NCBI GenBank assembly: GCA_934589155.1
Contig: CAKTNP010000005.1
Span: 69,153 to 133,152 of the forward strand
Length of the DNA stretch: 64,000 nt
Origin: an uncultured Oscillospiraceae bacterium
GTDB taxonomy: Bacteria; Bacillota; Clostridia; Oscillospirales; Oscillospiraceae
Reading direction: 5' to 3'
Shown: positions 26,949 through 36,064 of the stretch, piece by piece
Layout of the letters: every line of letters starts with the position of its first letter
How positions within the stretch are numbered: position 1 is the stretch's first letter
Made by a program: the position numbers and the translations under genes
Notes under the pieces: model-generated
Databases searched by the model: none
The model's input: the letters and a program-made list of their open reading frames with translations, nothing else
Told to the model about the DNA's origin: nothing

Positions 26949-27959
26949 ATGGATTATATTGTATTGGACATGGAGTGGAATCAGCCCTGGCCCGGTTCTC
27001 CCTCCGCGAAAAAGGTCCTGCCGGTGCAGATCCGGGGAGAGATCATCCAGATCGGGGCCGTTCGGCTCAGCGAGGACCGGCAGGTCCGGGATGAATTCCA
27101 GATCATGGTGCTGCCCAAGTATTATAGGCGGCTGAACAGCCGGGTGTCCAAGCTGACGGGGATCAAGGAATCCCGGCTGAAGGCCGAGGGGGTCCCCTTT
27201 CCGGAGGCCATGGAGCGGTTCCGGGCCTGGTGCGGGGAGGATGTGACCTTCCTGACCTGGGGATTTGACGATATTTACATCCTCCGGGAGAATCTGGAGC
27301 TCCACGGCCTGGACCGGAGCTGGGTGAACCGGTGGTACAACGCCCAGATGATCTTCAACGCCCAGACCGACGGCTCCAACGCCCAGAAGGCGCTGAAGAC
27401 CGCCATGGAGATCTTCGGCATTGAGGCCAGCCGGCCGGCCCATGACGCCCTGGGAGACGCCTATCACACGGCCCTGATCTGCGCCCGGCTGGATCTGCAG
27501 AAGGGCATCGCCGGTTACGGAAAGGCGGTCCGAGACCACGAAAACGGATTCCACGGGGCGGAGCTGCCGGACTGTATCGGACGGAAGGTGTTCTACGGCT
27601 TCGCGGATAAGGACAAGGTGCTGGAGGCCATGGGCGGTCCGGAGAATATCTGTCCCAAGTGCGGGAAGAAAATGGAGTCCGGCCGGTGGTTTTCCCAGGC
27701 GGGCCACCGATATATGACCATGGCGAACTGCCCGGAGGACGGGCCCTTCCTGATCCGGGTGCGGATCAGCGACGAGGAGGGCGGCACCGTCCGGGCCAGC
27801 CGGCTCATTTACTCCGGAGACTCCGAGGCTGCCCGGGCCTATGCCCGGCGGGCGGAAAAGGCGGCGGAGGAAGGTTCTTCCCGGCCCCGGCGGCGGAGAC
27901 GTTCCCGGCGCCCGGCCAAGGCGGCAGCCAAGGAAACACCCAAAACCAAAGAAGAGTGA
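26949..27959 (+). CDS. DEDDh-family 3'-5' exonuclease with C-terminal zinc-ribbon-like tail
   Basis: Probable nuclease of the DnaQ-like superfamily, 336 aa. The exonuclease motifs are YIVLDMEWNQ (Exo I, Asp and Glu), TWGFDDIYIL (Exo II) and HDALGDAYHTALI (Exo III with His and Asp). The C-terminal part has a CPKCGKKMESGRW Cys pair and ends in an Arg/Lys/Ala-rich tail, suggesting nucleic-acid contact. The start is ATG 26949 after AGAGGA. A TATAAT at 26903-26908 gives a plausible -10 with a poor -35. Whether it acts on DNA or RNA is not visible. Confidence 0.85.
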   Translation: MDYIVLDMEWNQPWPGSPSAKKVLPVQIRGEIIQIGAVRLSEDRQVRDEFQIMVLPKYYRRLNSRVSKLTGIKESRLKAEGVPFPEAMERFRAWCGEDVTFLTWGFDDIYILRENLELHGLDRSWVNRWYNAQMIFNAQTDGSNAQKALKTAMEIFGIEASRPAHDALGDAYHTALICARLDLQKGIAGYGKAVRDHENGFHGAELPDCIGRKVFYGFADKDKVLEAMGGPENICPKCGKKMESGRWFSQAGHRYMTMANCPEDGPFLIRVRISDEEGGTVRASRLIYSGDSEAARAYARRAEKAAEEGSSRPRRRRRSRRPAKAAAKETPKTKEE

Positions 27960-27961
27960 GC

Positions 27962-28005
27962 GGCTCCCCGGCGGAAGATCCTTCCGCCGGGGAGCCTGTG
28001 TTTTC
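27962..28005 (+). terminator. Terminator after the exonuclease
   Basis: GGCTCCCCGGCGGAAG pairs with CTTCCGCCGGGGAGCC around ATC, then a T-rich run. It lies in a 60-bp gap between convergent genes and may stop both. Confidence 0.85.
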
Positions 28006-28019
28006 TTATGGAACCGGGA

Positions 28020-29147
28020 TTACTTCCGGGGCTGGGCGGGGACCACCGCTGCCAGAGCGTCGCAGATGGCCTCTCCGGCCCGGGGCCGGACCATGGGGGC
28101 ATATCGGGCGGCCATGGCCGCAAGGATCCGGGGATCTTCCAGCAGGGACAGGCACAGAGCGGCCAATTCCTCCGTGGTGCCTGCGGTGACGGCGGCGCCC
28201 AGGCCGGTGAAATATCGCAGGTTGTCGTCCTCACATCCGGCTACGGCGTTGACCAGCACCATGGGCAGACCCTTGCAGGCGGCCTCCGTTACGCTGATGC
28301 CGCCGGGCTTGGTCAGGTACAGGTCGGCACCGTCCATAAGCTCACCCATGTTCTCCACATAGCCCTGGACATGGATCCGGTTCTGCCCCTCATGGGCCTG
28401 GGTCAGATGCCGGTACAGGCTGTGGTTGGTGCCGCAGACCACGGTGAGTTCGCAGTCCTCCGGCAGCCCGAGACCGATCGCCCGGACCAGTTCCTCCATA
28501 GGCCCGCAGCCCATGGAGCCGCACATGACGAGAAGGTGCCGGTGTCGGGGATCCACGCCGAAGGCGGCCTTGGCGGCGGCCTTGTCCCCGGCGGTCTGAA
28601 AGGCACTGCGGATGGGGATCCCGGTCTCCAGGATCCGCTCCCGGGGCAGGCCCGCCCGAAGAAAGTCCTCCGTCAGTCCCGGCGGGACAAAATACCGGTC
28701 CAGCCGCAGGTCGGAGCAGGTGGGACTGCAGGTATAGTCCGTGGCCAGAAAGGCGGTCCGCAGCCCCATGGGGTACCGGCGGCACAGCTCCGTCACCATG
28801 AGGGCGGCGAAGACGTGGACGCAGATCACGGTGTCATAGCCGCCCTGCCGGATCTCCGGCAGGAGTTTTTTTACGCCGGAGGCCAGAAACTTGTACAGGG
28901 GCGACCGCTCCGTATAGGCGCCCGGGTGGCGCTCGGCGCTGTGATAGCTGGCGCTGAGGAGCCGGGGCATTTTCCGATACATGAGCACGTGGCCGCCGGA
29001 GACCAGCTTGGACACCCCCGGGGACAGGTAGGCCAGGGTATCCCGGATCTCGCAGGGGATTCCCCGGGCGGCATAGACCGCCTGCAGGGCCTGGGCGCAG
29101 GAGTTGTGGCCCTGGCCCGTGTTGGCGCTGAGAATCAGGACGGACAC
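28020..29147 (-). CDS. MurG/MGDG-synthase-like glycosyltransferase (glycolipid type)
   Basis: GT28-type transferase, 375 aa, related to plant MGDG synthase and Bacillus UgtP diacylglycerol glucosyltransferases. The N-terminus has SANTGQGHNSCAQAL, the GGGH-like acceptor loop in its SANTGQGH form, then an N-terminal MGDG-synthase domain with ATDYTCSPTCSDLRLDRYFVPP. The C-terminal donor domain has CGSMGCGPMEELV and the nucleotide-sugar motif LTKPGGISVTEAACKGLPMVL. It probably attaches a sugar to diacylglycerol on the inner membrane face. It overlaps the start of the next gene in the operon (29135) by 13 bp, with that gene upstream. Confidence 0.85.
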   Translation of the reverse strand: MSVLILSANTGQGHNSCAQALQAVYAARGIPCEIRDTLAYLSPGVSKLVSGGHVLMYRKMPRLLSASYHSAERHPGAYTERSPLYKFLASGVKKLLPEIRQGGYDTVICVHVFAALMVTELCRRYPMGLRTAFLATDYTCSPTCSDLRLDRYFVPPGLTEDFLRAGLPRERILETGIPIRSAFQTAGDKAAAKAAFGVDPRHRHLLVMCGSMGCGPMEELVRAIGLGLPEDCELTVVCGTNHSLYRHLTQAHEGQNRIHVQGYVENMGELMDGADLYLTKPGGISVTEAACKGLPMVLVNAVAGCEDDNLRYFTGLGAAVTAGTTEELAALCLSLLEDPRILAAMAARYAPMVRPRAGEAICDALAAVVPAQPRK

Positions 29148-29641
29148 GACTGGGCCCTCCTTTCGCCGGTGGTCTGGGCCGTCCGGGCCAGCCGGTCATA
29201 GAGCCGCCGGAGCCGGGGACGGTTGTACCGCTGGATCAGGATATAGGGCACGTTGCCCAAAAGGTTATACACCAACGCCGCCGCCAGGCCCCAGGGATGG
29301 GGCAGGATCCGACACAGGCCGAAGCCGCCCACGAACAGGAGCCAGTGGATGAATTCCGCCACGCAGGTCTCCCGGAGCATCCGCTCCAGGGTGTCGGCGT
29401 CCATTTTCGCCGTCATGCGCTTGGGCGGCATGAGAAATGGCAGGATCTTGCTCATATCCGGCAGCCTATTCTGCCATTTTTTGATGCGGAGCTTCTCATA
29501 GAGCTTTCCGCCCTGCTCAAAGGAAAAGGGAGCGTAGGGAAAGGCCTGGCTGTCGAACCAGCTTTTGGGCAGAATCCGGCCCAGCACAAATCCGGCGGCG
29601 CCCATCAGCGCCAGATATTCCACGCACCGCAGCAGCTCCAT
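29135..29641 (-). CDS. CrtO-like acyltransferase family membrane protein
   Basis: A 168-residue protein with two hydrophobic regions (about 5-22 and 100-140) and a central motif KLYEKLRIKKWQNRLPDMSKILPF. This motif is characteristic of proteins related to staphylococcal CrtO, glycosyl-4,4'-diaponeurosporenoate acyltransferase. No carotenoid genes are nearby, so the substrate is more likely a glycolipid made by the adjoining glycosyltransferase; that is inference from context. The start is placed at 29641; a 45-residue upstream extension is unrelated in composition. Translation is coupled to the next gene by a 13-bp overlap. Confidence 0.65.
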   Translation of the reverse strand: MELLRCVEYLALMGAAGFVLGRILPKSWFDSQAFPYAPFSFEQGGKLYEKLRIKKWQNRLPDMSKILPFLMPPKRMTAKMDADTLERMLRETCVAEFIHWLLFVGGFGLCRILPHPWGLAAALVYNLLGNVPYILIQRYNRPRLRRLYDRLARTAQTTGERRAQSCPS

Positions 29642-29761
29642 GGCCCCGTTCCGCTCCTTCCGTTCAGAATAGAATACCAACGATCTCTTCCGGGAAAAAT
29701 TGTAGCCCGAAAGCCCGGGAGAATCAATAGGCAAAACAAGAAAAGTGTCCGGAGAAAGAAA

Positions 29762-29788
29762 CCGGCGGAGGGCCATGCCCTCCGCCGG
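29762..29788 (-). terminator. Terminator after pepT
   Basis: CCGGCGGAGGGC and GCCCTCCGCCGG form a hairpin with a CAT loop. The minus strand then has a T-rich stretch with interruptions. Confidence 0.75.
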
Positions 29789-29800
29789 TAAAAGGCGGGT

Positions 29801-31018
29801 TTACTTCTGGGGATAGGCCGCATTCTGGGCCAGGTACACCAGCATGTCCGTGCAGGCATCCATGTCCTCTACGGGGATATACTCAAAGCGGCCGTGGAAA
29901 TTCTCGCCGCCGGTGCAGAGGTTGGGGCAGGGCAGCCCCTCATAGGACAGACGGGCGCCGTCGGTGCCGCCCCGGATGGGAGCCGCCACCGGGTCCATGC
30001 CCGCCTGCTTCATGGCGGCCATGGCTTGATCCACCACGTGGATGACGGGCAGGATCTTTTCCTTCATGTTGTAGTAGCTGTCCTTCAGGCACAGGGTTAC
30101 GGTGCCGGGACCGTAGAGCCCGTTGAGATAGTCGGCGATCTCCTGGAACCGGGCCTTTTTGGCTTGGAATTTCTTCATGTCATGGTCCCGGATGATATAG
30201 TGCAGGGTGGCGGACTCGATGGAGCCCTCCATGCCCGCCAGCATGGAAAAGCCCTCGTAGCCCTCGGTGTACTCCGGCCGCTCCTGGACCGGCAGCATGG
30301 CGTGGAACTCCATGGCCACCTGCTGGGCGTTGCGCATTTTGTTTTTGGCGGAGCCGGGGTGGATGCTGATGCCGGTGAAGGTCACGGCAGCGGCCGCGGC
30401 ATTGAAGTTCTCATATTCCAGCTCCCCCAGGGTGCCGCCATCGGCGGTGTAGGCCCAGTCTGCGCCGAAATCTTTCAGGTTGAACCGGTCCGCGCCCCGG
30501 CCGATCTCCTCGTCGGGGGTGAAGCCGATGCGGATGGTGGCGTGGGGGGTGGGATCCGCCAGGAGCCGCTCCGCGGCGGTGAGGATCTCCGCCAAACCGG
30601 CCTTGTCGTCGGCCCCCAGCAGGGTGGTGCCGTCGGTGACCATCAGGTGCTTGCCGATGCTCCTTTGGAGATTGGGGAAGTCGGCGGCACGCATGACGAT
30701 GTTCTTTTCTTCATTCAATACGATGTCCCCGCCCTGATACTGGAAGATCCGGGGCCGGATGTTGGCGCCGGAGCAGTCCGGGGAGGTGTCCATGTGGGCG
30801 ATGAAGCCTACGGTGGGACGGCTGGGGTCTCCGGGAACGGTGCCGTAAATGTAGCCGTCCTGGTCCTGATAGGCATTGGAAATACCCATGGCCTTCATTT
30901 CCTCCACCAGGCTTTTTCCGAAGGTCAGCTGGTTGGGAGTGGAGGGGCAGGAGGGGGAGGCCTCGTCGGACTGGGTGTCAAAGGTCACATAGCGCAAAAG
31001 ACGCTGGGATGCGTTCAT
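29801..31018 (-). CDS. pepT: Peptidase T (tripeptide aminopeptidase)
   Basis: Cytosolic zinc aminopeptidase of the M20 family that removes the N-terminal residue of tripeptides. The 405-residue chain has the metal motifs GFIAHMDTSPD (about 80), GADDKAGLAEIL (about 140) with the bridging Asp, and GFTPDEEIGRGAD (about 175), plus DGGTLGELEYENFNAA, which is specific to PepT. Length is normal. It is a single gene with its own terminator; the preceding gap contains the ackA terminator. Confidence 0.96.
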   Translation of the reverse strand: MNASQRLLRYVTFDTQSDEASPSCPSTPNQLTFGKSLVEEMKAMGISNAYQDQDGYIYGTVPGDPSRPTVGFIAHMDTSPDCSGANIRPRIFQYQGGDIVLNEEKNIVMRAADFPNLQRSIGKHLMVTDGTTLLGADDKAGLAEILTAAERLLADPTPHATIRIGFTPDEEIGRGADRFNLKDFGADWAYTADGGTLGELEYENFNAAAAAVTFTGISIHPGSAKNKMRNAQQVAMEFHAMLPVQERPEYTEGYEGFSMLAGMEGSIESATLHYIIRDHDMKKFQAKKARFQEIADYLNGLYGPGTVTLCLKDSYYNMKEKILPVIHVVDQAMAAMKQAGMDPVAAPIRGGTDGARLSYEGLPCPNLCTGGENFHGRFEYIPVEDMDACTDMLVYLAQNAAYPQK

Positions 31019-31041
31019 ATACTCAACTCCTTCTTACGATT

Positions 31042-31075
31042 AAAAAACGTGCCGCCGTCTTTTCGGCGGCGGCAC
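31042..31075 (-). terminator. Terminator after ackA
   Basis: GTGCCGCCG and CGGCGGCAC flank a 9-base loop, followed by six T residues on the minus strand. Confidence 0.9.
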
Positions 31076-31084
31076 AGGGGATTT

Positions 31085-32275
31085 TTATTTTGCGGCCTTG
31101 ACCAGCTCGGCGGTGTCCTGAGCGATCATCAGCTCTTCGTTGGTGGGAATGACCCAGACCTTGACCTTGGAGTCGGGAGCGGAGACCAGCTTCTCCTCAC
31201 CCCGGACCTTGTTGGCTTCCTTGTCCAGCTTCACGCCCATGTACTCCAGACCCTCGCAGATCCGCTCCCGCATTTCGGCGGAGTTCTCGCCCACACCGGC
31301 GGTGAACACCAGGCAGTCGCAGCCGCCCAGGGCAGCGGCGTAGGAGCCGATGTACTTGCGGACCTCATAGGCGAACTTGTCCAGGGCCAGGGCGGCGTCC
31401 TCGTTGCCGGCCTCGGCAGCCTGCTCAATATCCCGGAAGTCGGAGGACACGCCGGACAGGGCCAGCACGCCGGACTTCTTGTTCAGCATGGTCAGGCAGT
31501 CGTCCACGCTCATGCCGTACTTGTTCATGATGAACTGGACTACGCAGGCGTCAATGTCGCCGGAGCGGGTACCCATGCACACACCGGCCAGAGGGGACAG
31601 GCCCATGGAGGTGTCCTGGCACTTGCCGTCCAGCACGGCGGACAGGGAGGAGCCGTTGCCCAGGTGGCAGTTGATGAGCTTCATGTTCTTGGTGCCCATG
31701 AGCTCCGCGGCCCGGCGGGACACATACTTGTGAGAGGTGCCGTGGAAGCCGTAGCGGCGGATGTCGTCATTGACGAAGTACTCCTTGGGAATGGCGTAGC
31801 GGTAAGCCTTGGCGGGCATGGTCATGTGGAAGGCGGTGTCGAACACGGCCACCTGGGGCTTGCCGGGCATAACGGCCTGGCAGGCCCGGATGCCCATGAG
31901 GTTGGCGGGATTGTGCAGGGGGCCCAGAGGAATACAGTCCTCGATGGCCTTGATGCAGGCGTCGTCGATGATGCAGGAGTCGCTGAACTTCATGCCGCCG
32001 TGCAGGACCCGATGGCCCACGGCGTCGATCTCGTCGGTGGACTTGATGACGCCATGCTCGGGATCCACCAGGATGTCCAGAACGGCATTCATTGCCTCGG
32101 AATGGGTGGGCATGGGGATGTCCTTGACCACCTTCTTATCGCCGACCTTGTGGGTCAGACGGCCGTCGATGCCGATCCGCTCGCACAGGCCCTTGGCGGA
32201 GACGGCGCCGGTGTCCGGATCCATCAGCTGATACTTTAGAGAAGAGCTGCCGGCGTTAATAACCAGAACGTTCAT
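31085..32275 (-). CDS. ackA: Acetate kinase
   Basis: Makes ATP from acetyl phosphate and ADP with release of acetate, the energy-yielding end of mixed-acid fermentation. The 396-residue protein starts MNVLVINAGSSSLKYQL and has VGHRVLHGG, AVFDTAFH, YGFHGTSHKYV, NCHLGNGSS and the ADP-binding FTAGVGENSAEMR motifs. The start at 32275 follows a TAGGAGG site. No phosphotransacetylase gene is next to it. It has its own promoter. Confidence 0.97.
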   Translation of the reverse strand: MNVLVINAGSSSLKYQLMDPDTGAVSAKGLCERIGIDGRLTHKVGDKKVVKDIPMPTHSEAMNAVLDILVDPEHGVIKSTDEIDAVGHRVLHGGMKFSDSCIIDDACIKAIEDCIPLGPLHNPANLMGIRACQAVMPGKPQVAVFDTAFHMTMPAKAYRYAIPKEYFVNDDIRRYGFHGTSHKYVSRRAAELMGTKNMKLINCHLGNGSSLSAVLDGKCQDTSMGLSPLAGVCMGTRSGDIDACVVQFIMNKYGMSVDDCLTMLNKKSGVLALSGVSSDFRDIEQAAEAGNEDAALALDKFAYEVRKYIGSYAAALGGCDCLVFTAGVGENSAEMRERICEGLEYMGVKLDKEANKVRGEEKLVSAPDSKVKVWVIPTNEELMIAQDTAELVKAAK

Positions 32276-32349
32276 GTTAATGATCCTCCTAGAAGAATTT
32301 CTTCGTTTGTATTTTCTGCCCATGCGGCAGGATAGACATAACCTCTCCT

Positions 32350-32378
32350 ATAATATAATAAAAAAACCCGGGAAACAA
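32350..32378 (-). promoter_or_regulatory. Promoter for ackA
   Basis: On the minus strand TTGTTT and TATTAT are separated by 17 bp, giving a leader of about 70 bases. Confidence 0.65.
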
Positions 32379-32545
32379 GCCCCAAGGGGGAAATTTTTTG
32401 AAACGGGACCGAAAAAGCGGGGCCGGAGGCCGGCAGGCGGGGCTTCGGCCGCCGGGCCCTCTTGCTTCTCCGGCGGGTTTTGTGGTATGCTATATTCAAA
32501 TAGAGTCCGGACGGCTCCGGCGGAAAGAAAAGAGGGGGGAGCGCT

Positions 32546-33706
32546 TTGAAGATCGTCGGCATTATCTGTGAATACAACCCCTTCCATCTGGGCCATGGGC
32601 GGCAGCTTTCCTGGGTCCGGCAGCGGCTGGAGCCGGAGGACGCCATTGTGTGCCTTATGAGCGGGAATTTTGTCCAGCGGGGAGCCCCCGCGATCTTTGA
32701 CAAGAGCCTGCGGGCCCGGGCGGCCCTGGCCTCTGGGGCGGACCTGGTGCTGGAGCTGCCGGTGGGGGCCTGCCTGTCCTCGGCGGAGGGCTTTGCTGCT
32801 GGAGGCGTGGAGATCCTGGCGGGGGCCGGGGCCACGGCTTTGTGCTTCGGGGCGGAATCCCCGGCGGAAGATCTGCGGGAAACGGCCCGGCTTCTTCTGC
32901 GCCGGGACTTTTCCGAATATCTCCGGTGGAATCTGAAGGGCGGCCTCAGTTTCCCGGCGGCCCGGGCCCAGGCCCTGGCCCGGATGGGAGGAAAGCCGGA
33001 GTGCCTCCGGCGGCCCAACGACATTCTGGCGGTGGAGTACTGCAAGGCCATTTTGAGCCGGGGCCTTTCCATGGAGCCCTGGATCCTTCGCCGGCCTGGG
33101 GACTATCACGCCGAGGCCCTGGACCCGGAGAACCCTTCCGCCACGGCCCTGCGCCGGGCTATTCTGGCGGGGGAGCCTTGGGAGGGCTATGTGCCGGAGA
33201 CGGCGGCGGAGCTGTTCCGGGGTGCGGCGGTCCATAGCCTGGCTGCCGGGGAGCGGGCGGTGCTGGCCCGGCTTCGGACCATGACGGAGGCGGAGTTTGA
33301 GGCGGTGCCCTACGGGGGCGAGGGCCTGTGGCGGCGGTTCATGGCGGCCTGCCGGAGGGAGAGTAGCCTGGAGGCCATATTGGAGGCCACCAAGTCTAAA
33401 CGGTACACCAGAACCCGGCTGGACCGGATGGCCATGTGCGCCTTTCTGGGGCTGGGGCAGGAGGACCTGACCGGGGCGGCTCCCTATGTCCGGGTCCTGG
33501 CCTTCAACGACCGGGGACGGCAGGTGCTGGCGGGGGCCCGGGAGAACCTGCCCTTCGTGAACGCCGGGACCCGGCAGGAGAGAGCCTACGCGGAGCTGGA
33601 GCGGCGCTGCGGGGATCTTTACGGTCTCTTCGCCGCGGGAGTCCCGGAGGCTCCGGGCAGGGTCCTGAGGGAGCGGGTCTTCTATGCGCCTTCCGGGAAT
33701 TTCTGA
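32546..33706 (+). CDS. tmcAL: tRNA(Met) cytidine acetate ligase (TmcAL/YlbM family)
   Basis: Nucleotidyltransferase-fold enzyme that, in Bacillus, activates acetate with ATP and acetylates C34 of elongator tRNA-Met. The 386-residue protein begins GIICEYNPFHLGHGRQL, with the HxGH nucleotide motif. It continues with MSGNFVQRGAPAIFDKSLRARAAL and SKRYTRTRLDRMAMCAFLGL, all family-typical. The start is TTG 32546 after GGGGGGAGCG. TTGCTT (32462) and TATGCT (32486) with an 18-bp spacer could be its promoter. It is divergent from acetate kinase, which also handles acetate; that link may be chance. Confidence 0.9.
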   Translation: MKIVGIICEYNPFHLGHGRQLSWVRQRLEPEDAIVCLMSGNFVQRGAPAIFDKSLRARAALASGADLVLELPVGACLSSAEGFAAGGVEILAGAGATALCFGAESPAEDLRETARLLLRRDFSEYLRWNLKGGLSFPAARAQALARMGGKPECLRRPNDILAVEYCKAILSRGLSMEPWILRRPGDYHAEALDPENPSATALRRAILAGEPWEGYVPETAAELFRGAAVHSLAAGERAVLARLRTMTEAEFEAVPYGGEGLWRRFMAACRRESSLEAILEATKSKRYTRTRLDRMAMCAFLGLGQEDLTGAAPYVRVLAFNDRGRQVLAGARENLPFVNAGTRQERAYAELERRCGDLYGLFAAGVPEAPGRVLRERVFYAPSGNF

Positions 33707-33733
33707 CAGTTTCCGAAAAAATGAAAAAAGGAC

Positions 33734-33762
33734 TTGCATTTTTCCGGGCACTATGGTATGAT
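33734..33762 (+). promoter_or_regulatory. Promoter for rpmE
   Basis: TTGCAT (33734-33739) and TATGAT (33757-33762) are 17 bp apart, about 66 bp before the start codon. Confidence 0.72.
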
Positions 33763-33828
33763 AACCAGGCTAAATCGTGATCACGGGGCCGTTGCGCCCT
33801 TTTATGAGAGCAGAAAGAGGTGAACGAC

Positions 33829-34029
33829 ATGAAGGAAGGTATCCATCCCAAGTACGAACAGACCACGATCCGCTGTGCCTGTGGCAACGTCTTCACGACC
33901 GGTTCCACGAAGAAGGACATCAAGGTTGAAATCTGCTCTAAGTGCCATCCCTTCTATACCGGCAAACAGAAGCTGGTAGATACCGGTGGACGTGTTGACC
34001 GGTTCAATAAGAGATTCGGCCTGAAGTAA
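33829..34029 (+). CDS. rpmE: 50S ribosomal protein L31, zinc-binding form
   Basis: A 66-residue large-subunit ribosomal protein starting [20 protein letters not shown]. It has CxC and CxxC cysteines (CACG and CSKCHPF), which mark the zinc-containing type that serves as a zinc store. ATG 33829 is used because AGAGGTG lies just upstream; GTG 33820 overlaps that site. It is a single gene with its own promoter and terminator. Confidence 0.97.
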   Translation: MKEGIHPKYEQTTIRCACGNVFTTGSTKKDIKVEICSKCHPFYTGKQKLVDTGGRVDRFNKRFGLK

Positions 34030-34037
34030 GAGCCCAG

Positions 34038-34070
34038 AAGTCCGCACCGCGAAAGTGGTGCGGACTTTTT
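34038..34070 (+). terminator. Terminator after rpmE
   Basis: AAGTCCGCACC pairs with GGTGCGGACTT across an 8-base loop, then TTTTTC. Confidence 0.92.
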
Positions 34071-34132
34071 CTGTTTTCGGCCGGGAAATTCCGGAAATAT
34101 TTTCGGGGACCGTTGCAATTTCGGAGGTTTTT

Positions 34133-35407
34133 ATGGATAATAGTATGGAAAAGACCCGGGGCGAGCGGGCGGTGCTGGTGGGCCTGAACGCCGACTGCTT
34201 CACCAAGACCCAGACCGCCACGGAGGAGAGCCTGGAGGAGCTGGAGGCCCTGCTGGAAACGGCGGGGGGCTTCTGCACCGCCAAGATCCTTCAGAACCGG
34301 CACACGCCGGATCCCCATAGCTTCATCGGCCAGGGCAAGGCCGAGGAGGTCAGAATGTTCATCGAGGCTACGGAGTCCACCATGGCCATTTTCGATAACG
34401 ACCTGTCCCCCTCCCAGATCCGGGCTCTGGAGGAGCTCCTGGGGGTGACGGTGCTGGACCGCAGCGCGCTGATTCTGGACATTTTCGCCCAGCGGGCCAA
34501 GACGAAGGAAGGCCGGCTCCAGGTGGAGCTGGCCCAGTATAAATACCTCTTGCCCAAGCTCTCCGGCATGGGCAAAAGCCTGAGCCGCCAGGGCGGCGGC
34601 ATCGGCACCCGGGGCCCCGGCGAGACCAAGCTGGAAACGGACCGGCGGCACATCCGCACGAGGATCGAGCGGCTGGAAGAGGAGCTTTCCCAGGTCCGGC
34701 AGGTCCGGGCGGTCCAGCGGGAGCGGCGGCAGAAGAACTCCGTGCCGGTGGTGGCCATTGTGGGCTATACCAACGCGGGAAAATCCACCCTCCTCAACAA
34801 GCTGACGGGGGCCGGGATCCCGGCCAATAACCGACTCTTCGACACTCTGGACACCACCTCCCGGCAGCTGACGGTGTCCGACAACCTGACGGTGATCCTG
34901 TCCGATACCGTGGGATTTATCGCCAAGCTGCCCCACCACCTGGTGGAGGCCTTCCGGGCTACCCTGGAGGAGCTGGAGTACGCGGACCTGCTGATCCATG
35001 TGATCGACAGCGCCGACCCCCACCGCCAGGAGCATATTGAGGTGGTGGATAAGCTGATCTCTCAGCTGGCGAAGCCCGGGACCCCGGTGATCCAGTGCTA
35101 TAATAAAAAGGACCTGGTGCCTCCCGAGGAGATCCCCGTGGGGGAAAATGTGGCAGCCGTGTCCGCCGCCACGGGAGAGGGCCTGGAGGGCCTGCTGGCC
35201 ATGGTCGAGCGGGAGCTGGACCGAGGGCTGCACCATGTGCGCCTGAGGCTGCCCTATGCCATGGGCGGCCTGGTGGAGACCCTTCACGACGGGGCCAAGG
35301 TTTTGTCCGTGGAATACGATGCCGAGGGCATCGCCGTGGAGGCGATCTGCGACGAGATCCTCTATGGCCGGGTCAAACAGTATGAAGTGAAGGAGCAGGA
35401 AGGCTGA
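34133..35407 (+). CDS. hflX: Ribosome-associated GTPase HflX
   Basis: GTPase that binds and splits stalled or heat-damaged ribosomes. The 424-residue protein has the N-terminal HflX domain (IGQGKAEEVRMFI, DRSALILDIFAQRAKTKEGRLQVELAQ), a linker with SRQGGGIGTRGPGE, then the G domain with G1 GYTNAGKSTLL, G3 DTVGF and G4 NKKD. The start at ATG 34133 follows TCGGAGG. yigZ begins with no gap after its stop, and dgt, dnaG and two sigma-like genes follow on the same strand. Confidence 0.95.
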   Translation: MDNSMEKTRGERAVLVGLNADCFTKTQTATEESLEELEALLETAGGFCTAKILQNRHTPDPHSFIGQGKAEEVRMFIEATESTMAIFDNDLSPSQIRALEELLGVTVLDRSALILDIFAQRAKTKEGRLQVELAQYKYLLPKLSGMGKSLSRQGGGIGTRGPGETKLETDRRHIRTRIERLEEELSQVRQVRAVQRERRQKNSVPVVAIVGYTNAGKSTLLNKLTGAGIPANNRLFDTLDTTSRQLTVSDNLTVILSDTVGFIAKLPHHLVEAFRATLEELEYADLLIHVIDSADPHRQEHIEVVDKLISQLAKPGTPVIQCYNKKDLVPPEEIPVGENVAAVSAATGEGLEGLLAMVERELDRGLHHVRLRLPYAMGGLVETLHDGAKVLSVEYDAEGIAVEAICDEILYGRVKQYEVKEQEG

Positions 35408-36052
35408 ATGGAAGAATACCTGGTGCCCACGGCCTTTGGTGAGGCGGAATTTGTGGAGAAAAAGTCCCGGTTTACGGGCCATCTGTGGCCGGTGGACACG
35501 GAGGAGGAGGCCCTGGCCCGCATCAAGGAAATGCGGGAAAAATACTGGGACGCCACCCACAATGTCTACGCCTATATTATAAAGGACGGCCCCACCCGGT
35601 TTTCCGACGACGGGGAGCCCGGCGGCACCGCCGGCATGCCCACCTTGCAGGTCCTGCAGCGGGAGAATTTATTCAACGTGTGCTGCGTGGTGACCCGGTG
35701 CTTCGGCGGGATCCTGCTGGGGGCCGGGGGCTTGGTCCGGGCCTACGCCAAGGGCACCAAGATCGCCGTGGACGCGGCGGGGATCTCCCAGAAGCGGGTC
35801 TGGTCCGTGATCTACCTGCCCTGCCCCTATTCCTATTATGAGCGGGTGAAGCTGGAAACGGCGGCCTTCGGCGGAATCATCCGGGATACCCAGTTCGGGG
35901 TGGATGTAGAGTTGGAAATTTTGACCCCGGTTATCCAAGCGGAGCCCTTTTTGAAGCGGCTCCTGGACCTGTCTGCCGGGACCATCGAGGGCCTTATTAC
36001 TGGAGAGGAATACCGGGCCTTTCCGGTGAAGGAGCCGGTTATTACAGAGTAA
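35408..36052 (+). CDS. yigZ: YigZ/IMPACT family protein
   Basis: A 214-residue member of the UPF0029/IMPACT family. The signature is EKKSRFTGHLWPVDTEEEALARIKEMREKYWDATHNVYAYI, followed by FSDDGEPGGTAGMPTLQVLQ and TRCFGGILLGAGGLVRAY. The second domain resembles the C-terminal domain of elongation factor G. The molecular role in bacteria is unsettled. The start codon directly follows the hflX stop, so translation is coupled. Confidence 0.93.
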   Translation: MEEYLVPTAFGEAEFVEKKSRFTGHLWPVDTEEEALARIKEMREKYWDATHNVYAYIIKDGPTRFSDDGEPGGTAGMPTLQVLQRENLFNVCCVVTRCFGGILLGAGGLVRAYAKGTKIAVDAAGISQKRVWSVIYLPCPYSYYERVKLETAAFGGIIRDTQFGVDVELEILTPVIQAEPFLKRLLDLSAGTIEGLITGEEYRAFPVKEPVITE

Positions 36053-36064
36053 GGAGGCGGCGCA

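Noticed and set aside
29894..32239. 781-codon plus-strand frame opposite pepT and ackA
   Set aside because: It is an antisense shadow of two full-length enzymes; composition is Gly/His/Val-rich with no domain.
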